A stretch of DNA of 64,000 nucleotides, taken from Nonomuraea wenchangensis. GTDB lineage: Bacteria > Actinomycetota > Actinomycetes > Streptosporangiales > Streptosporangiaceae. The position numbers were made by a program, and so were the translations under genes. A model generated the notes under the pieces. That model was not told the DNA's origin. It was given only the letters and a program-made list of their open reading frames with translations, and made no database searches. Below, in pieces: positions 59,715-64,000 of this stretch. The stretch is from contig NZ_FOHX01000021.1 in the NCBI RefSeq assembly GCF_900111685.1, positions 62,001 through 126,000 of the forward strand, read 5' to 3'. Position 1 is the stretch's first letter. Each line of letters opens with the position of its first letter.

Positions 59715-60833
59715 ATGAGACAACGTATCGCCGTCGTCGGCGCGGGGCCCGGCGGCCTCGCCTTCGCCCGCGTCCTGCACCGCCACGGCCACCCCGTCAC
59801 CGTCTACGAACGTGACCCCGGCCCCCACGCCCGTCCCCCGGGCGGCACCCTCGACCTGCACGAGGACATGGGCCAGTGGGCGCTCGACAGAGCCGGGGTG
59901 CTCGCCGGGTTCCAGGCCCGCTCCCGCTCCGAGGGCCAGGCCATGCGCATCCTGGCCGAGGACGGGACCGTGCTGCGCGACTGGCCGCCCAGGCCCGGCG
60001 ACCCCCAGCATCCGGAGATCGACCGCGGCGACCTGCGCGACCTGCTGCTCGGGCCGCTCGACGTCCAGTGGGGCCGGACCGTGACCGAGGTCGTGCCGTC
60101 CGCCGGCTCCCCGGTGCGGGTGCGGACGGCGGACGGCGGCGAGGAGACGTACGACCTGGTGGTCGGCGCGGACGGCGGCTGGTCACGGGTGCGCCCGGCG
60201 CTCTCGCCCGCGACCCCGCGCTACACCGGCGTGCGCTACGCCGAGACCTCACTGGACGACGTCGATGCCCGCCATCCCGACCTCGCGCGCCTGATCGGCG
60301 ACGGCTCCATGGCCGTGTACGGGGTGAACAAGGCCCTCGTGGCGCAGCGCAACAGCGGCGGCCACGTCAAGGTGTACGCCCAGTTCCGCGCCCCGCTGGA
60401 GCGGCGGATGGAGCCGGAGGACGCGCGGGAGGAGTTGCTCGCCCTGTTCGACGGCTGGGCCGATCCGCTGCTCGACCTGCTCAGGCACGGCGACGTCTTC
60501 ACGCACCGCGCACTGCACGTCCTGCCCGTGCCGCACACCTGGGCCCACGTCCCGGGGGTGACGCTGCTCGGTGACGCCGCCCACCTGATGCCGCCGCTCG
60601 GGGCCGGCGCGAACCTCGCGCTGCTGGAGGGGGCCGAGCTGGCCGAGACCGTCCTCGCCGCGGAACCCGGCCGCCTGGACGAGGCCGTCGCCGCCTTCGA
60701 GGAGCGGATGGGGGCGCGGGCGGCCAGGTGGGCGGCGTTCACCGCGGCCGGGCTCGACCGCATCGTCAGCCCCGACCCGGCCGACGCGGTCGCCTTCTTC
60801 GACGAGCTCCAGAGCCCCGAGCAGGTCCGTTAG
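59715..60833 (+). CDS. TetX-like FAD-dependent monooxygenase
   Basis: A 372-residue class A flavin monooxygenase. FAD loop VVGAGPGGLAFARV, the TetX-type block GGTLDLHEDMGQWAL near residue 38, EIDRGDLRDLLL, the DG motif VVGADGGWSRVR, and the GD motif LLGDAAHLMPPLGAGANLALLEGA. These resemble tetracycline-destroying TetX and its environmental relatives, but natural substrates vary. Divergent TetR with shared operators suggests induction by a small molecule. Confidence 0.88.
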   Translation: MRQRIAVVGAGPGGLAFARVLHRHGHPVTVYERDPGPHARPPGGTLDLHEDMGQWALDRAGVLAGFQARSRSEGQAMRILAEDGTVLRDWPPRPGDPQHPEIDRGDLRDLLLGPLDVQWGRTVTEVVPSAGSPVRVRTADGGEETYDLVVGADGGWSRVRPALSPATPRYTGVRYAETSLDDVDARHPDLARLIGDGSMAVYGVNKALVAQRNSGGHVKVYAQFRAPLERRMEPEDAREELLALFDGWADPLLDLLRHGDVFTHRALHVLPVPHTWAHVPGVTLLGDAAHLMPPLGAGANLALLEGAELAETVLAAEPGRLDEAVAAFEERMGARAARWAAFTAAGLDRIVSPDPADAVAFFDELQSPEQVR

Positions 60834-60926
60834 GCCGGCGTTCATGGGGGAATGGCGTTCCATCGACGGGCCGCGATCCGCGCCACTAAGGTGCGAACGC
60901 GACAACAACTCAGAAAGGCCCCCCAT

Positions 60927-61127
60927 ATGAGCGACTACGCGATCACCTTCGATCTCATCGACGTCGACAAGGACGGCCGGATCTCGGCCGAGGAGCTCGT
61001 CCGGCTCATGGAGATCATGGGCCAGCCGGTGACGCTGGAGGCGGCGCAAGAAGGCGTGCGCAGGCTCGACAAGGACGGCGACGGGCTCATCGACGTGGAG
61101 GAGTTCGGCGCTTTCGTCAGCCGTTGA
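60927..61127 (+). CDS. EF-hand calcium-binding protein
   Basis: A 66-residue calmodulin-like protein with two EF loops: DVDKDGRISAEE (residues 12-23) and DKDGDGLIDVEE (48-59), each with Asp/Glu at the ligand positions. GAAAGG precedes the ATG at 60927. Actinobacterial calerythrin-type small proteins bind calcium; targets unknown. Stand-alone gene. Confidence 0.92.
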   Translation: MSDYAITFDLIDVDKDGRISAEELVRLMEIMGQPVTLEAAQEGVRRLDKDGDGLIDVEEFGAFVSR

Positions 61128-61219
61128 GCGGTCCGTCATCGGTATAGCCGAATGTGATAAAACCAAGCACTTGCTACAAAACTCCTGTCGCCTGGGTCAC
61201 AATGGCGACAGGAGGGACG

Positions 61220-62473
61220 ATGGCCATCAAGAGTGACGTACGCGAAAGCCGGGCGCCCGCGGGCCTCGTGAAGACGCTCAGGTCGGGCATCGGCCGGGTC
61301 TCCGAAGAGGTGATCGAGGAGATCCAGAACCGCATCCCCGAGTACGCCAGGCGGGAGGATGAGCTCTACATCAAGGTCCTGCGCACCGCGGTCGAGCAGG
61401 CCATCGAGGGTTTCCTCGACCGCGTCGAGAGCCCCGACGCCGCCTGGGACCCCGAGCCGTTCCGCATGGTCGGCAAGGGCGAGGCAGCGGAAGGGCGCAA
61501 CCTGGAGCCGCTCCAGACCGCGCTCCGGCTCGGCGCGCGGGTGGGCTGGCGGCGGCTCACGGAGATCGCCGACCCGCTCGGGCTCTCCCCCCAATGCCTG
61601 TACGACCTGGGCGAGACCATCTTCGTCTACCTCGACCAGCTCGCCGACGCCGCGGCCGAGGGGTTCGAGGAGGCCAGGGCGCGGGCCGCCGGCGAGATCG
61701 AACGGCGCCGCGGCCGGCTGCTGGACCTGCTGCTCAGCCAGCCGGCCGCGAGCCCCGACGCCATCGCCGACCTGGCCAAGGCGGCCGGGTGGCGGCTGCC
61801 GCGCACGGTCGCCTGCGTGGCGCTCGACGACCCGCCCGGCGTCCCCACACCCGGGCCCACACATGGGCCCGCGCAGGGGCGGCGCGGGGCGGCGTACCGG
61901 ATGCCGGCGTTGCCGCCCGACGTGCTCGCCGGGCTGGAGCGGACCACGCCGTGCCTGCTGGTGCCCGACCCGAGCGGGCCGGGGCAGGCGCAGATGCTGG
62001 AGCACGGGCTGCGCGGCTACTGGGGCGCGATCGGTCCCGCGGTGCCGCTCGCCGCGGCGGCGACGTCCCTGCGCTGGGCGCGGGAGGCGCTGGAGCTGTC
62101 GCGGCGCGGGGTGCTGCCGCGCGGGCTGCCGCGCTGCGAGGAGCACATGGCCACGCTGGTGGTGTTCAAGGACGAGGAGCTGGTCAACGCCCTGGCGGAG
62201 ACGCGGCTCGCGCCCCTCGCGCACCTGCGCCCCACCCAGCAGGACCGGCTGGCCGAGACACTGCTGGCCTGGCTGCGGTACGGCCGCGGCGCCGGCGAGG
62301 TCGCGGCCCGCCTGCACGTACACCCCCAGACCGTGCGTTACCGGTTACGCCAGCTCGAAGAGCTGTACGGCGACCAGCTCGCCGACCCGGACGTCCGGTT
62401 CGAGCTGGAGATCGCGCTCCGCGCCCGCCAGGCCGTGAACAGGACCTTCAGAGGGGCCGGCGGAAGAGCCTGA
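61220..62473 (+). CDS. PucR/CdaR-type transcriptional regulator
   Basis: A 417-residue regulator. N-terminal RsbRD-like helical domain (IGRVSEEVIEEIQNRIPEYA), a central GGDEF-related region, and a C-terminal PucR HTH: LAETLLAWLRYGRGAGEVAARLHVHPQTVRYRLRQLEEL as motif, of which only the last 45 residues are DNA-binding. Start 61220 after GGAGG. Codon 376 is TTA (62345). Its 3' end overlaps the convergent ccr gene by 26 bases. Confidence 0.9.
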   Translation: MAIKSDVRESRAPAGLVKTLRSGIGRVSEEVIEEIQNRIPEYARREDELYIKVLRTAVEQAIEGFLDRVESPDAAWDPEPFRMVGKGEAAEGRNLEPLQTALRLGARVGWRRLTEIADPLGLSPQCLYDLGETIFVYLDQLADAAAEGFEEARARAAGEIERRRGRLLDLLLSQPAASPDAIADLAKAAGWRLPRTVACVALDDPPGVPTPGPTHGPAQGRRGAAYRMPALPPDVLAGLERTTPCLLVPDPSGPGQAQMLEHGLRGYWGAIGPAVPLAAAATSLRWAREALELSRRGVLPRGLPRCEEHMATLVVFKDEELVNALAETRLAPLAHLRPTQQDRLAETLLAWLRYGRGAGEVAARLHVHPQTVRYRLRQLEELYGDQLADPDVRFELEIALRARQAVNRTFRGAGGRA

Positions 62474-63761
62474 GCCGGTCCTCGCCGATCCGCGCGCGCA
62501 GCGCGTGGTCCTCGATCCCCAGGTCCTCCGACGGGGCGAGGGCGAGCACGCCGACCTTGCCGACGTGCTGGTTGAGCTGGACAGCGCGGGCCGCCTGCGC
62601 CGCCTCCTCCAGCGGGTAGACGGCCGACAGCGTGGGATGGACCATGCCGAGCGCGATCAGCCGGTTCACCTCGTGACACTCCTGGTAGTTCGCGCCGTGG
62701 GAGCCGATGATGCGCTTGAGCTTCATCCACAGGTGCCTGTTGTCGTACTCGTGGGCGTAGCCGCTGGAGGAACCGCAGGTCACGACCGCGCCACCGCGCT
62801 TGGCGACGTACACCGACGCCCCGAACGTCTCCCTGCCCGTGTGCTCGAAGACGATGGCCGGGTCCTCCCCCACCTGCCGCCTGATCTCCGCGCCGAGCCG
62901 CCGCCAGCCCTTCTCGTCCGCCAGGCCGCCGTCGAACTGCGAACGGTCCACGACGTACGGGCAGCCCATGCGGCGCAGCAGCTCGGCCTTCTCCTGGGTG
63001 CCGACGACGCCGACCGGGATGCCGCCGCCGTTCCTGACGAGCTGCACGCCGTAGCCGCCGAGGCCGCCCGTCGCCCCCCACAGCAGCACCACGTCGCCCT
63101 GCTTCATGCGCGCGCCGCGCTCCCCGACCAGCATCCGGTACGCGGTCGAGGCGCACAACATGTTGCAGGCCGCCTCCTCCCAGCTCAGGTGCCGGGGCTT
63201 GGCGAGCAGCTGGGTGGACTTGACCACGGCGAAGTCGGCGAGGCCGCCGAAGTTCGTCTCGAAGCCCCAGGCCCGCAGGTCACCCGCCAGCATGCCGTCG
63301 TGCTGGACGACCGGGTCCTCGCCGTCCACGTACGCCGGGCTGGTCACCACCCGGTCCCCCACCCGCCAGCGGCGGACCGCGCGGCCCGTCCTCACGATCA
63401 CGCCGGCCGCGTCCGAGCCGAGCACGTGCACCGGCAGGTCGTGCCGCGCGTCGCTGCGCCCGAACCGCTCCAGGAACGCGAACGTCGGCACCGGCTCGAA
63501 CATCGCCGACCACACCGTGTTGTAGTTGATCGCGCTCGCCATGACCGCGACCAGCACCTCGTCCTCGGCCAGCTCCGGCATCGGCACCTCGCCGACGTGC
63601 AGCGTACGGCGGACGTCCTTGTCCTGGTCGTCCTGGTCGAAACTGCCGACCTCGTCCTTGCGCAGGTGGGCGGCGCGGTAGGCGGAGGGCACGTCCAGGC
63701 GCGCCAGCTCGGCCGGCTCGGCGCCGGCCACCACCGCCTCGGCGAGTGCTGTCGTCTTCAC
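62448..63761 (-). CDS. ccr: Crotonyl-CoA carboxylase/reductase
   Basis: A 437-residue reductive carboxylase that makes ethylmalonyl-CoA (or another alkylmalonyl-CoA) from the enoyl-CoA, NADPH and CO2. CO2-site residues are present: Asn in SAINYNTVW, Phe-Glu in WGFETNFGG, and His in IGSHGANYQE. Rossmann loop WGATGGLGGYG. GTG start overlaps the thioesterase stop by GTGA. Linkage suggests extender-unit supply to a polyketide rather than the ethylmalonyl-CoA pathway of central metabolism. Confidence 0.93.
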   Translation of the reverse strand: MKTTALAEAVVAGAEPAELARLDVPSAYRAAHLRKDEVGSFDQDDQDKDVRRTLHVGEVPMPELAEDEVLVAVMASAINYNTVWSAMFEPVPTFAFLERFGRSDARHDLPVHVLGSDAAGVIVRTGRAVRRWRVGDRVVTSPAYVDGEDPVVQHDGMLAGDLRAWGFETNFGGLADFAVVKSTQLLAKPRHLSWEEAACNMLCASTAYRMLVGERGARMKQGDVVLLWGATGGLGGYGVQLVRNGGGIPVGVVGTQEKAELLRRMGCPYVVDRSQFDGGLADEKGWRRLGAEIRRQVGEDPAIVFEHTGRETFGASVYVAKRGGAVVTCGSSSGYAHEYDNRHLWMKLKRIIGSHGANYQECHEVNRLIALGMVHPTLSAVYPLEEAAQAARAVQLNQHVGKVGVLALAPSEDLGIEDHALRARIGEDRLRLFRRPL

Positions 63762-64000
63762 AGGAGTAGTCCCTTCAGGTGCTCGGCGATGACCTCGACG
63801 TGGGGCGGGTCGAGCAGGTTGAGGTGGTGCGAGCCGGGGATCTCGACGACCTCCAGCCGGGGCGCGTACGGGGCGAAACCCCTCGCCGGGTCGCTGTCGT
63901 GGGCGTACCGGGGGTCCTCGACGGTCCAGGGGGCGGGCTCGGTGGCGCGGTAGAGGACCGCGCGGCCGTGGTAAGGCCCGGCGGGGCGGTAGCGCTCGAT
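63758..64000 (-). CDS. Thioesterase, C-terminal 80 residues (5' part outside window)
   Basis: The last 80 residues of an alpha/beta thioesterase, read directly from the reverse strand. YRPAGPYHGRAVLYRATEP and the catalytic His region PGSHHLNLLDPPHVEVIAEHL are typical of type I PKS or NRPS terminal thioesterase domains and of some type II ones. The stop overlaps the ccr start (GTGA). Whether it is a stand-alone enzyme or the end of a megasynthase cannot be seen. Confidence 0.85.
   Translation of the reverse strand: MERYRPAGPYHGRAVLYRATEPAPWTVEDPRYAHDSDPARGFAPYAPRLEVVEIPGSHHLNLLDPPHVEVIAEHLKGLLL

Overview
The window is a dense, very GC-rich stretch of an actinomycete chromosome. Coding runs almost back to back, with many GTG/TTG starts, ATGA/GTGA/TGATG stop-start overlaps, and numerous LacI, TetR, GntR, MarR, PucR and AfsR-type regulators. 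Gene content (DUF6571-like and DUF3140-type proteins, PL8 lyase, GH5 mannanase with CBM2, F420-type oxidoreductase, cytochrome bd, crotonyl-CoA carboxylase/reductase) and the constant use of CGTACG suggest Streptosporangiaceae, possibly Nonomuraea; that assignment is an inference. I found no rRNA, tRNA, CRISPR array, IS element or origin.

Layout. 1-4957: 3' part of a Tat-exported PL8 polysaccharide lyase, a DUF1772 membrane protein, a PRC-barrel protein, and a ThuA-like/Gfo-Idh-MocA sugar pair. 5147-8183: a secreted or membrane set, namely a DUF5666-like Thr/Pro-rich protein, a 14-cysteine protein, a Tat-signal beta-rich protein and a long MauE-like membrane protein; the first two genes carry rare TTA leucine codons. 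8222-14490: F420-type oxidoreductase, a secreted unknown, a cytochrome-b-like membrane protein, a propeller-like lipoprotein with MarR and PP2C/SpoIIE phosphatase in one operon, a divergent RsbT-like ATP-binding protein, and an odd repeat-bearing protein. 14602-18341: a heterodimeric ABC exporter with one degenerate ATPase site.

18722-24650 is an accessory zone. A small helical protein, a 690-residue protein and a lipoprotein are translationally coupled. Base composition drops inside the 690-residue gene and stays lower through a ParB/Srx-like protein, small unknowns and a compact GntR regulator with palindromic operators and a strong leader hairpin. 24729-32954 returns to ordinary sequence: ROK protein, quinone reductase, DUF1348/TetR pair, maltokinase-cap-like protein, and a three-subunit molybdenum hydroxylase with divergent TetR.

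33066-45123 is a plant-polysaccharide block: GH5 beta-mannanase, a sensor kinase, GH127 beta-L-arabinofuranosidase with a complete sugar ABC importer, and two LacI regulators. A motif upstream of the second LacI gene recurs at the mannanase gene. Between the LacI genes lies an NYN-domain nuclease gene whose leader has mutually exclusive terminator and anti-terminator pairings. 45352-64000: DUF3140, an AfsR-type ATPase regulator, a fatty acid desaturase, a kinase/response-regulator pair, cydAB, a 5'-nucleotidase, a hydrolase/TetR pair, a GH13 enzyme, TetR plus TetX-like flavin monooxygenase, an EF-hand protein, PucR, and ccr coupled to the end of a thioesterase gene, which suggests a polyketide cluster beyond the right edge.

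The least explained parts are the Cys-rich/Tat/MauE module, the NYN leader RNA, and the accessory zone with its coupled triad.
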